NCBI RefSeq assembly: GCF_005048155.1
Contig: NZ_SUMB01000003.1
Coordinates: 496,001 to 560,000, forward strand
Origin: Streptomyces piniterrae
GTDB taxonomy: Bacteria; Actinomycetota; Actinomycetes; Streptomycetales; Streptomycetaceae
Direction of reading: 5' to 3'
DNA length: 64,000 nt
Under the pieces are notes generated by a model. It did no database searches, was not told the origin of the DNA, and saw nothing but the letters and a program-made list of their open reading frames with translations. Made by a program: the position numbers and the translations under genes. Positions 9,064 to 19,059 of the stretch are shown piece after piece (position 1 is the first letter of the stretch; every line of letters starts with the position of its first letter).

Positions 9064-10578
9064 TCAGCTCCTCCCCAAGAGCAGCCGGGCCTCGCCGACC
9101 GTGATCACGGAACCGGTCACCAGGACGCCCGCTCCGGAGAACTCGCCCTCTTCCTCGGCGAGGGTGATCGCCGCCTCCAGGGCGTCGTCCAGCCGCGGCT
9201 CGACCTGCACCCGCTCGGCGCCGAACACCTCCACCGCGACGGCCGCCAGCTCATCGGCGTCCATCGCGCGGTCGCTGGAGTTACGCGTCACCACGACCTC
9301 GGCGAAAATCGGCTCAAAGGCCTCCAGGAGCCCCCGGACGTCCTTGCCGCCGCTGGCGCCGACAACACCCACCAGACGGCTGAACCCGAACGCCTCGGTG
9401 ACCGCCTCGGCCGCGGCCCGCGCACCCGCCGGGTTGTGCGCCGCGTCCAGCACGACGGTCGGGCTGCGCCGCACGACCTCCATCCGGCCCGGCGAGGCGA
9501 CCGAGGCGAACGCGGAGCGGATGGTCTCGATGTCCAGCGGGCGGGCGTGATCCGAGCCGACGCCGAAGAACGCCTCGACCGCGGCGAGCGCCACCGCGGC
9601 GTTGTGCGCCTGGTGGGCGCCGTACAGCGGAAGGAAGATCTCGGAGTACTCGCCGCCCAGGCCGCGCAGCGTCAGCATCTGTCCGCCGACCGCGACCTCC
9701 CGGGAGAGCACGCCGAACTCCATGCCCTCTCGGGCGACCGTGGCGTCCACCTCGACGGCGCGCTTGAGCATCACGGACGCGGCGTCCACCGGCTGCTGGG
9801 CCAGCACGACCGTCGCGTCCTTCTTGATGATTCCGGACTTCTCGACGGCGATCTCCTCGGGGGTCTCCCCCAGCCGGTCGGTGTGGTCCAGGGAGATCGG
9901 GGTGATGACGGCGACATCGCCGTCGATGACGTTCGTCGCGTCCCAGGTGCCGCCCATGCCGACCTCGACCACGGCGATGTCCACCGGAGCGTCCGCGAAG
10001 GCGGCGAACGCCATCGCGGTCAGCACCTCGAAGAACGACAGGCGGTACTGCTGCTGGGAGTCGACCATCTCCACATACGGCGCGATGTCGCGGTAGGTCT
10101 CGATGAAGCGCTCGGCGGAGATCGGGCTGCCGTCCAGGCTGATCCGCTCGGTGACGGACTGGACGTGCGGGCTCGTGTAGCGGCCGGTGCGCAGGTCGAA
10201 GGCGGTCAGCAGGGCCTCGATCATGCGAGCCGTGCTGGTCTTGCCGTTCGTGCCGGTGATGTGGATGGACGGGTAGGCGCGCTGCGGCGAGCCCAGGATG
10301 TCCAGCAGCGCCACGATGCGCTGGACCGACGGGTCGAGCTTGGTCTCGCCCCAGCGGCCGGCCAGCTCCTCCTCGACGGCGCGCAGCGCACGGTCGAGCT
10401 CCGGGTCACCGGGCCGGCTGGGAACACCGTCCCCCTGCGGCGGTCCGGCCTGCGCGCGCAGGGTCCGGCTGCCGGCCTCGATCACCGCGAGATCGGGGTC
10501 ACGGTTGGTCTCGGCCTCGACCAGTTCGTCGAAGGCGTCGGTCGGGTCGGGGTCGTCGTTCTGGGGGCGCTCGCTCAC
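9064..10578 (-). CDS. folC: Folylpolyglutamate synthase / dihydrofolate synthase
   Basis: 504 residues from GTG 10578. It adds glutamate to (dihydro)pteroate and tetrahydrofolates using ATP. The P-loop is ITGTNGKTSTARMI. The Mur-ligase-type central domain includes GGTWDATNVID and SLDHTDRLGETPEEIAVEKSGI. The C-terminal ligase domain contains VVLDAAHNPAGA. About 60 acidic N-terminal residues precede the catalytic core. The start has no strong Shine-Dalgarno, but no later start keeps the complete core. It is followed directly by the DUF4233 gene, then ndk. Confidence 0.95.
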   Translation of the reverse strand: MSERPQNDDPDPTDAFDELVEAETNRDPDLAVIEAGSRTLRAQAGPPQGDGVPSRPGDPELDRALRAVEEELAGRWGETKLDPSVQRIVALLDILGSPQRAYPSIHITGTNGKTSTARMIEALLTAFDLRTGRYTSPHVQSVTERISLDGSPISAERFIETYRDIAPYVEMVDSQQQYRLSFFEVLTAMAFAAFADAPVDIAVVEVGMGGTWDATNVIDGDVAVITPISLDHTDRLGETPEEIAVEKSGIIKKDATVVLAQQPVDAASVMLKRAVEVDATVAREGMEFGVLSREVAVGGQMLTLRGLGGEYSEIFLPLYGAHQAHNAAVALAAVEAFFGVGSDHARPLDIETIRSAFASVASPGRMEVVRRSPTVVLDAAHNPAGARAAAEAVTEAFGFSRLVGVVGASGGKDVRGLLEAFEPIFAEVVVTRNSSDRAMDADELAAVAVEVFGAERVQVEPRLDDALEAAITLAEEEGEFSGAGVLVTGSVITVGEARLLLGRS

Positions 10579-10948
10579 GACGACAAGTCTACGAGGCACC
10601 TCTGACAGCGAGCGCGCCGCGCCGCCTTCCGCCCGCCCCGTGCCGGGCGGTACCGGTCCGGCCGCCGACGGTCGGTCCGCCGAACTTCGCGTGCGATCCC
10701 GTATCCCCGTCCACGACCGTCCGCCGCCGGGAACTCCGGCATTCCGTTCCACCGTGCCGGCCTTCACGAGAGGGCGGTGAGAGTGCCGTGAGAGCGAATG
10801 GAGAACACTCACCGGCGATCAATTCGGCCGGTGGAGACAACTTTCCCCCGCTTTCCGCCCTCTTCGACGGCGGGCTCTGTATGCCCCGTATTTCACACAC
10901 GCATGGCGATTCACAGGTATCGCGCGGGAAAGCGGGAGCTGAAGACGG
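10579..10948. other. 370-bp intergenic region between divergent folC and membrane-protein genes
   Basis: No gene is supported here. It separates divergently transcribed genes and should hold both promoters. Part of it (10790-10930) is less GC-rich than the flanking genes, as expected for promoters, but no operator or hairpin stood out. Confidence 0.5.
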
Positions 10949-12172
10949 GTGCCGGCAATAAGTCAGCGGATGCATTTGGTGCTGCTCACCGCGTGGACCG
11001 TGCTGTGGTTCGTCGTCGTCGAGCCGCACGGCGGCTTCTCCTGGCACTATCTGCGCACCGGTGGCGAACTGATCTACCAGGGCGCCGCGGGCGACGGCAC
11101 CGGTGGGCTCAATCTCTACGCCCACCACCCCGAGCTCCAGATGGGCCCGGTCAGTTTTCTCGTCGCCGGGCTGTTCAACCCGTTTCCGGAGGCCACCGGA
11201 CAGTTCCTCGCCGCGGCCCTGATGTCGCTGCTCGGGCTGGTCATCGTGGTGCTGGCCGGCCGCAGCGCCGCCCACCACTTCCTCGGCACCGGCACCAACC
11301 ACCAGCGGCTGCGGCAGCGGGTACTGATCGCCGGGCTGGCCTTCATCCCCATGTGGATCGAGGTCGCGGTCCGCTTCGGGCATCTCGACGACGTCCTCGC
11401 GCTGTTCTTCACGGCCCTCGCGGTACGGTCCGTCACCCGCGGCAACGCCGCCCTCACCGGCGTCTTCCTGGCCCTGGCCATGGACTCCAAGCCCACCGCG
11501 CTGGCCTTCGTCCCGCTGCTGCTCGCCCTCCCGAGGGAGAAGTGGCTGCGGGCCGGCCTGTGGTGCGCGGGCCTGGTCGCCCTCGCCTGGCTGCCGTTCT
11601 TCGTCGGCGACTCGCAGTCCTTGGCCGCGGCGAAGTTCGCCATTCCCAACCATCCGGCGTCCGCGCTGCGCTGGCTGGGCGTCGGCGACCCGGAGACGCC
11701 CGGCTGGGACCGCCCCGCCCAGGCCGCCCTCGGCCTCGCCCTGGGCTCGATCGCCGTCTGGCGCGGCCGCTGGGCGGCGGTGGTGCTGCTGGGCGCCAAC
11801 GCCCGCATCGTCCTCGACCCCAGCGTCTACACGTACTACACCGCGTCGGTGCTGCTCGGCACGCTGCTGTGGGACGTCATCGGCCAGCGGCGGCTGGTCC
11901 CCTGGTGGAGCTGGCTGGCGCTGCTCGCCCTCTACGGCAGCGTCTTCGCCGTCCCGGACGACTCCGCACGCGGTCTGATCCGCCTTGCCTTCGTGGCGGT
12001 CTCGACGGCGTACGTCCTGTGCTGGCCGGTACGCGAACGGGGGCGGCGGGGCGGCCGGGGACGGCGCAGGCCCCCCGCCCATAAGGACGAGGGGCCTGCG
12101 GACGGCCCGGAGCCCGGCTCCCGGCCGGGTCCCGCGGCTACGCCTGGGGCAGGGCCGCCAGCTGCGCGGTGA
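10949..12172 (+). CDS. Polytopic membrane protein, GT87/DUF2029-like
   Basis: 407 residues from GTG 10949. About ten hydrophobic helices run from residue 8 to ~355, followed by a ~50-residue Arg/Gly/Pro-rich tail. Features resembling GT-C mannosyltransferase-like proteins are an acidic-aromatic loop after the first helix ([12 protein letters not shown]), [19 protein letters not shown] with an Asp-Asp pair, and [17 protein letters not shown]. No substrate can be assigned. Its 3' end overlaps the convergent valS 3' end by 35 bp. A start at ATG 10970 is also possible. Confidence 0.75.
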   Translation: MPAISQRMHLVLLTAWTVLWFVVVEPHGGFSWHYLRTGGELIYQGAAGDGTGGLNLYAHHPELQMGPVSFLVAGLFNPFPEATGQFLAAALMSLLGLVIVVLAGRSAAHHFLGTGTNHQRLRQRVLIAGLAFIPMWIEVAVRFGHLDDVLALFFTALAVRSVTRGNAALTGVFLALAMDSKPTALAFVPLLLALPREKWLRAGLWCAGLVALAWLPFFVGDSQSLAAAKFAIPNHPASALRWLGVGDPETPGWDRPAQAALGLALGSIAVWRGRWAAVVLLGANARIVLDPSVYTYYTASVLLGTLLWDVIGQRRLVPWWSWLALLALYGSVFAVPDDSARGLIRLAFVAVSTAYVLCWPVRERGRRGGRGRRRPPAHKDEGPADGPEPGSRPGPAATPGAGPPAAR

Positions 12173-14759
12173 TCCGCTCGATGTCGGCTTCCGCGGCCGC
12201 CAGCCGGCCGCGGATCTTGTCCACGACCTTCTCCGGCGCCTTGGCGAGGAACGCCTCGTTGGCCAGCTTGGCGGTGGCCTGGGCCACCTCCTTCTCGGCC
12301 GCGAGCAGGTCCTTCGTCAACCGCTTCCGCTCCGCCTCGACGTCGATCGCACCGGACAGGTCCAGGGCGACCGTGGCGCCCGCGACCGGCAGCGACGCGG
12401 TGGCGCTGAAGTCGTCGCCGGCCGGCTGGAGCCGCAGCAGCGAGCGCATCGCGGCCTCGTGCGCCGCCAGCGCCGTACCGGACAGGTCCAGCTGGGCGGG
12501 GACCTTCTGGCCCGGCTGGAGCCCCTGGTCGGAGCGGAACCGGCGGACCTCGGTGACGACCTGCTGGACCAGCCCGATCTCCGCCTCGGCCGCCGCGTCG
12601 CGGAAGCTCGAGTCGGCGGGCCAGTCGGCGATGACCACCGACTCACGCCCGGTCAGCGTCGTCCACAGGGTTTCGGTGACGAACGGGACGACCGGGTGCA
12701 GCAGCCGCAGCGTGACGTCCAGGACCTCGCCCAGGACACGGCGCGAGGCGTCGGCGGCCGGTCCGCCGGCCATGAACGTGGTCTTCGACAGCTCGACGTA
12801 CCAGTCGAAGACCTCGTCCCAGGCGAAGTGGAACAGCGCGTCGGACAGCTTCGCGAACTGGTAGTCCTCGTAGTAGCCGTCGACCTCGGCGATGACCTCG
12901 TTGAGGCGGGAGAGGATCCACCGGTCGGTCGCCGACAGCTGCTCGGCGGGCGGCAGTTCGCCCTCCACCGTCGCACCGTTCATCAGCGCGAAGCGGGTGG
13001 CGTTCCAGATCTTGTTGGCGAAGTTGCGGGAGCCCTGGACCCAGTCCTCGCCGATCGGCACGTCGACACCCGGGTTCGCGCCGCGGGCGAGCGTGAACCG
13101 GACGGCGTCCGATCCGTAGGCGTCCATCCAGTCCAGCGGATTGACCGCGTTGCCGAACGACTTGGACATCTTCTTGCCGAACTGGTCGCGGACCATGCCG
13201 TGCAGCGCGATGGTGTGGAACGGCGGGGTGCCGTCCATCGCGTAGATGCCGAACATCATCATCCGGGCGACCCAGAAGAAGAGGATGTCGTACCCGGTGA
13301 CCAGGACGGCGTTCGGATAGAACTTCTCGACGCTCGGGGTCTGCTCGGGCCAACCGAGCGTGGAGAACGGCCAGAGCCCGGAGGAGAACCAGGTGTCCAG
13401 GACGTCGGTGTCCTGGTGCCAGCCGTCGCCGCTCGGCGCCTCGTCGTCCGGTCCGACGCAGACGACCTCACCGTTCGGCCCGTACCAGACGGGAATCCGG
13501 TGACCCCACCACAACTGCCGGGAAATGCACCAGTCGTGGAGATTGTCGACCCAGCCGAAGTAGCGCGACTCCATCTCCTTGGGATGGATCGCGACCTTCC
13601 CGTCCCGCACCGCGTCACCCGCGGCCTTCGCCAGCGGGCCGACCTTGACCCACCACTGCATGGACAGCCGCGGCTCGATGGTGGTCTTGCAGCGCGAGCA
13701 GTGCCCGACGGAGTGGGTGTAGGGGCGCTTCTCGGCGACGATCCGGCCGTCGGCGCGCAGCGCGCCGACGATCGCCGAACGGGCCTCGAAACGGTCCAGG
13801 CCCAGGAAGGGGCCGTGCGCCGTGATGACACCGCGCTCGTCGAGGACGGCGAGGTTCGGCAGGTTGTGCCGGCGGCCGATCTCGAAGTCGTTCGGGTCGT
13901 GCGCCGGGGTGACCTTGACCGCGCCGGTGCCGAACTCCGGGTCGACGTGCTCGTCCGCGACGACCGGGATACGGCGGCCGGTCAGCGGCAACTCGATCTC
14001 GGTGCCGACGAGATGGGCGTACCGCTCGTCCTCCGGGTGGACCGCGACGGCGGTGTCGCCCAGCATCGTCTCGGCACGGGTCGTGGCGACGACGATCGAC
14101 GCATCGCCCTCTCCGTACCGGATGGAGACGAGTTCGCCCTCGTCGTCCTGGTACTCCACCTCGATGTCCGAGATGGCGGTCAGACAGCGCGGGCACCAGT
14201 TGATGATGCGCTCGGCGCGGTAGATCAGCTCGTCGTCGTAGAGCCGCTTGAAGATGGTCTGGACGGCCTTGGACAGGCCCTCGTCCATGGTGAACCGCTC
14301 ACGGGACCAGGCGACGCCGTCACCGAGCCGCCGCATCTGACCGCTGATCTGCCCACCGGACTCGTTCTTCCACTGCCAGACCCGCTCGACGAACGCCTCG
14401 CGCCCCAGGTCGTGGCGTGAGACGCCCTCCTTGGCGAGCTCCCGCTCGACGACGTTCTGAGTGGCGATGCCGGCGTGGTCCATGCCCGGCTGCCAGAGGG
14501 TCTCGTAACCCTGCATCCGCTTGCGGCGCGTCAGCGCGTCGATCAGCGTGTGCTCGAAGGCGTGCCCCAGGTGCAGGGAACCGGTGACGTTCGGCGGCGG
14601 GATGACGATCGTGTACGGCGGCTTCTCGCTCTTCTCGTCCGCCTCGAAGTAGCCCCGCTCTACCCAGCGCTCGTACAGCGGCCCCTCTACGTCGGCCGGC
14701 GTGTACTGAGTCGGCAGTTCGGGGGCGCTGTGGTTGCTCTGCTGAGTGTTCTCGGTCAC
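12138..14759 (-). CDS. valS: Valyl-tRNA synthetase
   Basis: 873 residues, a class I aminoacyl-tRNA synthetase. HIGH-type motif [13 protein letters not shown] near the N-terminus, KMSKS motif [14 protein letters not shown], editing domain between them, and the tRNA-binding C-terminal coiled-coil ([24 protein letters not shown]). GTG 14759 gives VTENTQQ and the normal Streptomyces length; the in-frame upstream extension to 14852 is not protein-like. It converges with the membrane-protein gene ending at 12172. Confidence 0.97.
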   Translation of the reverse strand: MTENTQQSNHSAPELPTQYTPADVEGPLYERWVERGYFEADEKSEKPPYTIVIPPPNVTGSLHLGHAFEHTLIDALTRRKRMQGYETLWQPGMDHAGIATQNVVERELAKEGVSRHDLGREAFVERVWQWKNESGGQISGQMRRLGDGVAWSRERFTMDEGLSKAVQTIFKRLYDDELIYRAERIINWCPRCLTAISDIEVEYQDDEGELVSIRYGEGDASIVVATTRAETMLGDTAVAVHPEDERYAHLVGTEIELPLTGRRIPVVADEHVDPEFGTGAVKVTPAHDPNDFEIGRRHNLPNLAVLDERGVITAHGPFLGLDRFEARSAIVGALRADGRIVAEKRPYTHSVGHCSRCKTTIEPRLSMQWWVKVGPLAKAAGDAVRDGKVAIHPKEMESRYFGWVDNLHDWCISRQLWWGHRIPVWYGPNGEVVCVGPDDEAPSGDGWHQDTDVLDTWFSSGLWPFSTLGWPEQTPSVEKFYPNAVLVTGYDILFFWVARMMMFGIYAMDGTPPFHTIALHGMVRDQFGKKMSKSFGNAVNPLDWMDAYGSDAVRFTLARGANPGVDVPIGEDWVQGSRNFANKIWNATRFALMNGATVEGELPPAEQLSATDRWILSRLNEVIAEVDGYYEDYQFAKLSDALFHFAWDEVFDWYVELSKTTFMAGGPAADASRRVLGEVLDVTLRLLHPVVPFVTETLWTTLTGRESVVIADWPADSSFRDAAAEAEIGLVQQVVTEVRRFRSDQGLQPGQKVPAQLDLSGTALAAHEAAMRSLLRLQPAGDDFSATASLPVAGATVALDLSGAIDVEAERKRLTKDLLAAEKEVAQATAKLANEAFLAKAPEKVVDKIRGRLAAAEADIERITAQLAALPQA

Positions 14760-14863
14760 GACGCACAGTGTACGGGCGCGGATGTCGCAGCTTCGAATCG
14801 GTTTCGCCCCCGAGGCACCGGTTGTCGGCGGCGTCGGAGAAGATGTCGGCAACGTATAAACAT

Positions 14864-14879
14864 CAACTGCCGTCAGTTG
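14864..14879. promoter_or_regulatory. Inverted repeat CAACTG-N4-CAGTTG ahead of a membrane-protein gene
   Basis: Perfect 6-bp arms with a 4-bp centre lie 20 bp upstream of the ATG at 14899 and just downstream of an AT-rich tataaa stretch (14855-14860) that could be a -10 region. The position suits an operator. The binding protein is unknown. Confidence 0.45.
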
Positions 14880-14898
14880 TCACGAGGGGAACCGCTCC

Positions 14899-15858
14899 AT
14901 GAGCTACAACCAGCCGCCGCCGGGGCCGTACGGCCAGCAGCCGCAGCAGCCCGGCCCCTACGGCCAGCCGCAGCCGCCGGCTCCGCAGCCGGGGTACGGC
15001 TACCCGCAGCAGGGCGGCCAGGTGCCCCCGCAGCAGGGCTACGGCTACCCCCAGCAGCCGCAGCAGCCCGGCCCGTACGGCCAGCCGCCGCAGCAGGGCG
15101 GCTACGGCTTCCCCCAGCAGGGCGGCCAGCAGACCCCCTACGGCACCATCCCGCAGGGCCCCCCGGAGAGCGGCGGCAGCGGTAAGAAGGTCGGCCTCAT
15201 CATCGGCGCGGTCGCCGTCGTCGCGGCCATCGGCGTGGGCGCGTACTTCGTGTTCGGCTCGGGCGGCGGCGGCGACGTCAAGCCGTACACGATCGCCGTC
15301 CCGGACAAGCTGCTGGGCTCGGAGTTCACCAAGAAGGGCAGCGACGTCCCCGGTGCCAGTGGCGGCTCCACCCCGAAGGACATGTCCAAGGACAAAGAAG
15401 CCAAGGCCATGGGCATCACCGAGGCCAAGATGGTCCAGGGCAAGTACACCAATGCCAGCAACATGAACCTGGACTTGAACGGCGTCTACGGAAAGGTCGC
15501 CGACCCGGAGGGCGCCATCGACAAGGCGTTCGCCAAGCAGGACGAGATGTTCCAGAAGAACATGCAGTCCGAGAAGGGCAAGGTCGAAACCGTCGAGGGG
15601 CCGGACTCGTACTCGCCGGACGGCTTCGACGGTGCGGTGATGAAGTGCAAGTCGCTGAAGTTCACCTTCTCCGAAGGCGGCATCAGCATGTCCTTCAACG
15701 CCAACATGTGCATCTGGGGCGACAGCAGCGCGATCGGCACGGTCATCATCACCGACGGCATCACGCCCAAGGGTGAGGTCACCGCGCACGCGCCCGGCCT
15801 GGACGACCTGGCCGACAAGACCGCCAAGATCCGCCAGGAAGTCCGCAAGGAGAAGTAG
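14899..15858 (+). CDS. Membrane-anchored protein with Pro/Gln/Gly/Tyr-rich N-terminal tail
   Basis: 319 residues. Residues 1-93 are a low-complexity tail of repeated PQQPGPYGQP / GYGYPQQGG units. A single transmembrane segment follows (about 97-117, VGLIIGAVAVVAAIGVGAYFVF), then an extracellular domain of ~200 residues with a KYTNASNMNLDLNGVYGKV core and two cysteines (KCKSL, MCIWGD) that may pair. Similar cytoplasmic P/Q/G/Y tails are common on Streptomyces membrane proteins; function is unknown. ATG 14899 has GAGGGGAACC ahead of it. Confidence 0.85.
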   Translation: MSYNQPPPGPYGQQPQQPGPYGQPQPPAPQPGYGYPQQGGQVPPQQGYGYPQQPQQPGPYGQPPQQGGYGFPQQGGQQTPYGTIPQGPPESGGSGKKVGLIIGAVAVVAAIGVGAYFVFGSGGGGDVKPYTIAVPDKLLGSEFTKKGSDVPGASGGSTPKDMSKDKEAKAMGITEAKMVQGKYTNASNMNLDLNGVYGKVADPEGAIDKAFAKQDEMFQKNMQSEKGKVETVEGPDSYSPDGFDGAVMKCKSLKFTFSEGGISMSFNANMCIWGDSSAIGTVIITDGITPKGEVTAHAPGLDDLADKTAKIRQEVRKEK

Positions 15859-15892
15859 CGGCATCACCCCGGCCCGAGGCCGAGATGACACG

Positions 15893-15928
15893 AAGCCGCC
15901 CGGCAGCGGGATCGCTGCCGGGCGGCTT
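15893..15928. terminator. Convergent terminator, 15-bp stem
   Basis: AAGCCGCCCGGCAGC pairs perfectly with GCTGCCGGGCGGCTT around a 6-nt loop, between the stops at 15858 and 15946. Read on the plus strand it ends in TTT. Confidence 0.85.
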
Positions 15929-15945
15929 TCTGCGTGTGTCGCGCG

Positions 15946-17229
15946 CTACGCGCTCTTCTCCTGCGGCTCGCCCGAGTCCCCGCGGTTTCGCGGTACCAGC
16001 GTCGGGTTCACGTTGGAGTGGACGACGTCCTCGGTGATGACGACGCGGGCGACGTCCTTGCGGGACGGGACCTCGTACATGACCGACATCAGGACTTCTT
16101 CCATGATGGCGCGCAGGCCGCGGGCGCCGGTGCCTCGCAGGATGGCCTGGTCGGCGATGGCCTCCAGGGCCGGGCGGTCGAAGTCCAGCTCCACGCCGTC
16201 GAGTTCGAAGAGGCGCTGGTACTGCTTGACGAGGGCGTTGCGCGGCTCCACGAGGATCTGGAGGAGCGCCTCGCGGTCGAGGTTGTGGACGGAGGTGAGG
16301 ACCGGGAGGCGGCCGATGAACTCCGGGATCATCCCGAACTTCACCAGGTCCTCCGGCATGACCTCCTGGAGCTGGTCCTTGGACTCGATCTCGCGCTTGG
16401 AGCGGATCGTGGCGCCGAAGCCGATGCCCTTTGCGCCGGACCGGGCCTCGATGATCTTCTCCAGGCCGGCGAAGGCGCCGCCGACGATGAAGAGGACGTT
16501 CGTGGTGTCGATCTGGATGAATTCCTGGTGGGGGTGCTTGCGGCCGCCCTGGGGCGGGACAGAGGCGGTGGTGCCCTCCAGGATCTTCAGCAGCGCCTGC
16601 TGGACGCCCTCGCCGGAGACATCGCGGGTGATCGAGGGGTTCTCGCTCTTACGGGCGACCTTGTCGATCTCGTCGATGTAGATGATGCCGGTCTCGGCCT
16701 TCTTGATGTCGAAGTCCGCGGCCTGGATCAGCTTGAGGAGGATGTTCTCCACGTCCTCGCCCACGTAGCCGGCCTCCGTCAGGGCGGTGGCGTCGGCGAA
16801 CGCGAAGGGGACGTTCAGCATCCGGGCGAGGGTCTGCGCGAGCAGGGTCTTGCCGGAGCCGGTGGGGCCGAGCAGCAGGATGTTGGACTTGGCGAGCTCG
16901 ATGCCCTCGTCACCGCGCCCCGGGCCGTTCTCGCCGGCCTGTACCCGCTTGTAGTGGTTGTAGACGGCGACCGAGAGCGCCTTCTTGGCGGGCTCCTGGC
17001 CGACGACATAGCCGTTCAGGAACTCGTAGATCTCCCGCGGTTTGGGGAGCTCCTCCCACCGCACCTCGGAGGTCTCGGCGAGCTCCTCCTCGATGATTTC
17101 GTTGCAGAGGTCGATGCACTCGTCGCAGATGTACACACCAGGCCCCGCGATGAGCTTCTTCACCTGCTTCTGGCTCTTCCCGCAGAATGAGCACTTGAGC
17201 AGGTCGCCGCCGTCACCGATGCGTGCCAC
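15946..17229 (-). CDS. clpX: ATP-dependent Clp protease ATP-binding subunit ClpX
   Basis: 427 residues. AAA+ unfoldase that feeds substrates into ClpP. An N-terminal C4 zinc-binding domain (CSFCGK ... CDEC) is followed by Walker A GPTGSGKT, Walker B IIYIDEID, sensor and arginine-finger regions, and a C-terminal small domain ([18 protein letters not shown]). ATG 17229 gives the standard [17 protein letters not shown] start. It lies 197 bp downstream of clpP2 on the same strand; the spacer may carry its own promoter. Confidence 0.98.
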   Translation of the reverse strand: MARIGDGGDLLKCSFCGKSQKQVKKLIAGPGVYICDECIDLCNEIIEEELAETSEVRWEELPKPREIYEFLNGYVVGQEPAKKALSVAVYNHYKRVQAGENGPGRGDEGIELAKSNILLLGPTGSGKTLLAQTLARMLNVPFAFADATALTEAGYVGEDVENILLKLIQAADFDIKKAETGIIYIDEIDKVARKSENPSITRDVSGEGVQQALLKILEGTTASVPPQGGRKHPHQEFIQIDTTNVLFIVGGAFAGLEKIIEARSGAKGIGFGATIRSKREIESKDQLQEVMPEDLVKFGMIPEFIGRLPVLTSVHNLDREALLQILVEPRNALVKQYQRLFELDGVELDFDRPALEAIADQAILRGTGARGLRAIMEEVLMSVMYEVPSRKDVARVVITEDVVHSNVNPTLVPRNRGDSGEPQEKSA

Positions 17230-17426
17230 GAGGTGCTTCCCCTTCGCCTGGGATCCGCATTGCTCCGCGGACCCGGGTGCTTGCCTATCGACGGTACCTT
17301 GCCGGGCCCCCCGTTCGGGCCCCCCTTGGACCGACTCGGTTCAGTCGATCCGCGATCGGTCCAAGGGGTCGGCTCTCCGGCACACTTCGCGAAGATCGCT
17401 GTTCGACCGAGTCGCCGGTCCGGTCG

Positions 17427-18104
17427 CTATCCGATGGAGACGGACGACTTCCGGGTCGAGACGATCTGGTCGACGAGGCCGTACGCCAGGGACTCCTCGG
17501 CGGTCAGGATCTTGTCGCGCTCGATGTCGTCACGGATCTTCTCGATCGGCGTGGAGGAGTGCTTGGCCAGCAGGTCCTCCAGCTGCGAGCGCATCCGCAG
17601 GATCTCGTTGGCGGCGATCTCCAGGTCGGAGACCTGGCCGCGGCCGGTCTCGCTGTACGGCTGGTGGATCAGCACCCGGGCGTTGGGCAGCGCCATCCGC
17701 TTGCCGGGGGTGCCGGCGGCGAGCAGCACGGCCGCGGCGGAGGCCGCCTGGCCCATGCAGACCGTCTGGATGTCGGGCTTCACGAACTGCATCGTGTCGT
17801 AGATCGCGGTGAGCGCCGTGAAGGAGCCACCGGGGCTGTTGATGTAGATCGAGATGTCCCGGTCCGGGTCCATCGACTCCAGGCACAGCAGCTGCGCCAT
17901 GACGTCGTTGGCGGAGGCGTCGTCGATCTGCACGCCGAGGAAGATCACCCGCTCCTCGAAGAGCTTCGCGTACGGGTCGTACTCGCGCACGCCCTGCGAG
18001 GTGCGCTCGACGAAGCGCGGAACGATGTAGCGAGCCTCGGCCCGAGGACCGGAAAACTCGGACTGCGCGCCCTCGTAGAGGCCGCTGCCGGGGAAGTTGT
18101 TCAT
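17427..18104 (-). CDS. clpP2: ATP-dependent Clp protease proteolytic subunit ClpP2
   Basis: 225 residues from ATG 18104 (MNNFPGSG). Serine peptidase: catalytic Ser in [10 protein letters not shown], His in RVLIHQPYS, Asp in the [10 protein letters not shown] region. Compared with ClpP1 it has a longer N-terminus ([40 protein letters not shown]). It forms mixed ClpP1P2 complexes in actinobacteria. An alternative start, GTG 18116, adds four residues but places AGGA too close. It lies 67 bp downstream of clpP1 and is co-transcribed with it. Confidence 0.96.
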   Translation of the reverse strand: MNNFPGSGLYEGAQSEFSGPRAEARYIVPRFVERTSQGVREYDPYAKLFEERVIFLGVQIDDASANDVMAQLLCLESMDPDRDISIYINSPGGSFTALTAIYDTMQFVKPDIQTVCMGQAASAAAVLLAAGTPGKRMALPNARVLIHQPYSETGRGQVSDLEIAANEILRMRSQLEDLLAKHSSTPIEKIRDDIERDKILTAEESLAYGLVDQIVSTRKSSVSIG

Positions 18105-18171
18105 CGTGGTGTTCACCGTCCTGGTGGCGATCAAGTGGGCTGGGGTGGCTGTGGGGCGAGTGGTACGGGGC

Positions 18172-18786
18172 TCAGGCCCCCGTGCCGCCCCCGCCCGGAA
18201 CGCCGGAGGCGGAGGTCATCACGTCATCGATGAGGCCGTACTCCTTGGCCTCGTCGGCGGAGAACCAGCGGTCGCGGTCCGAGTCGTGGGTGATCCGCTC
18301 GACGGTCTGGCCGGTGTGGAAGGCGGTCAGCTCGGCCATCCGCTTCTTGGTGTGCAGCAGCCGCTCGGCGTGGATCTTGATGTCCGACGCGGAGCCGGCC
18401 AGACCAGCGGAGGGCTGGTGGATGAGGATCTCCGCGTTCGGCAGGGCGAAGCGCTTGCCCGGGGTGCCGGCGCTCAGCAGGAACTGCCCCATGGAGGCGG
18501 CGAGGCCCATGGCGATGGTCACGACGTCGTTCTTGATGTACTGCATCGTGTCGTAGATCGCCAAGCCGGCCGAGATCGAGCCGCCCGGAGAGTTGATGTA
18601 GAGGAAGATGTCCTTGTCCGGGTCCGCGGCGAGGAGAAGCAGCTGCGCGGTGATCTTGTTGGCGATGTCGTCGTCGACCGGCTGGCCGAGGAAGATGATC
18701 CGCTCGCCGAGCAGCCGGTTGTAGACCTGGTCGCCGAGGCCACCGATGGTCGGCTCAGCGGCGGCGGAAGGCATCGGGATCGTCAC
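18172..18786 (-). CDS. clpP1: ATP-dependent Clp protease proteolytic subunit ClpP1
   Basis: 204 residues from GTG 18786 (ATG 18774 possible). Catalytic Ser in [11 protein letters not shown], His in [10 protein letters not shown], Asp in the [17 protein letters not shown] region. It is the first gene of the clpP1-clpP2 operon; ClpP1 affects differentiation in Streptomyces. A ClgR-type site lies 168 bp upstream of the start. Confidence 0.97.
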   Translation of the reverse strand: MTIPMPSAAAEPTIGGLGDQVYNRLLGERIIFLGQPVDDDIANKITAQLLLLAADPDKDIFLYINSPGGSISAGLAIYDTMQYIKNDVVTIAMGLAASMGQFLLSAGTPGKRFALPNAEILIHQPSAGLAGSASDIKIHAERLLHTKKRMAELTAFHTGQTVERITHDSDRDRWFSADEAKEYGLIDDVMTSASGVPGGGGTGA

Positions 18787-18953
18787 GTGTCCACCTGCTC
18801 GTTGTCGGACGGCCGGGGCCGTCTCAGCGTCGTCTTCTGGGGCGCGGGGACCTGCGCCGCGTGGTGCGCCGGCGCGCTTTCAGGGACTCCCCTGCCCTCG
18901 TATCTACGGACCCTAACGCGCAGGTCGGACAACGCCATCCCGCATTGAGAACT

Positions 18954-18967
18954 GTTCGCTGTGAGCG
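18954..18967 (+). promoter_or_regulatory. ClgR-type operator upstream of clpP1
   Basis: GTTCGC-TGTGA-GCG matches exactly the GTTCGC-N5-GCG operator described for the activator ClgR at Streptomyces clp and lon promoters. It is 168 bp upstream of the clpP1 start, a reasonable distance for an activator site. The consensus is recalled from the literature; the match is seen directly. Confidence 0.7.
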
Positions 18968-18992
18968 CAGGCTCACCGGTCCGGTATGACAT

Positions 18993-19030
18993 ACGGGCCC
19001 GAACACGCGGACGTGCGTGTTCGGGCCCGT
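18993..19030 (-). terminator. Terminator of tig, 16-bp perfect stem
   Basis: ACGGGCCCGAACACGC and GCGTGTTCGGGCCCGT form a perfect 16-bp stem with a 6-nt loop, 30 bp after the tig stop. It isolates tig from clpP1P2. Confidence 0.85.
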
Positions 19031-19059
19031 ACTCAGGAAACGGGGACGTGAGCCGGGGC

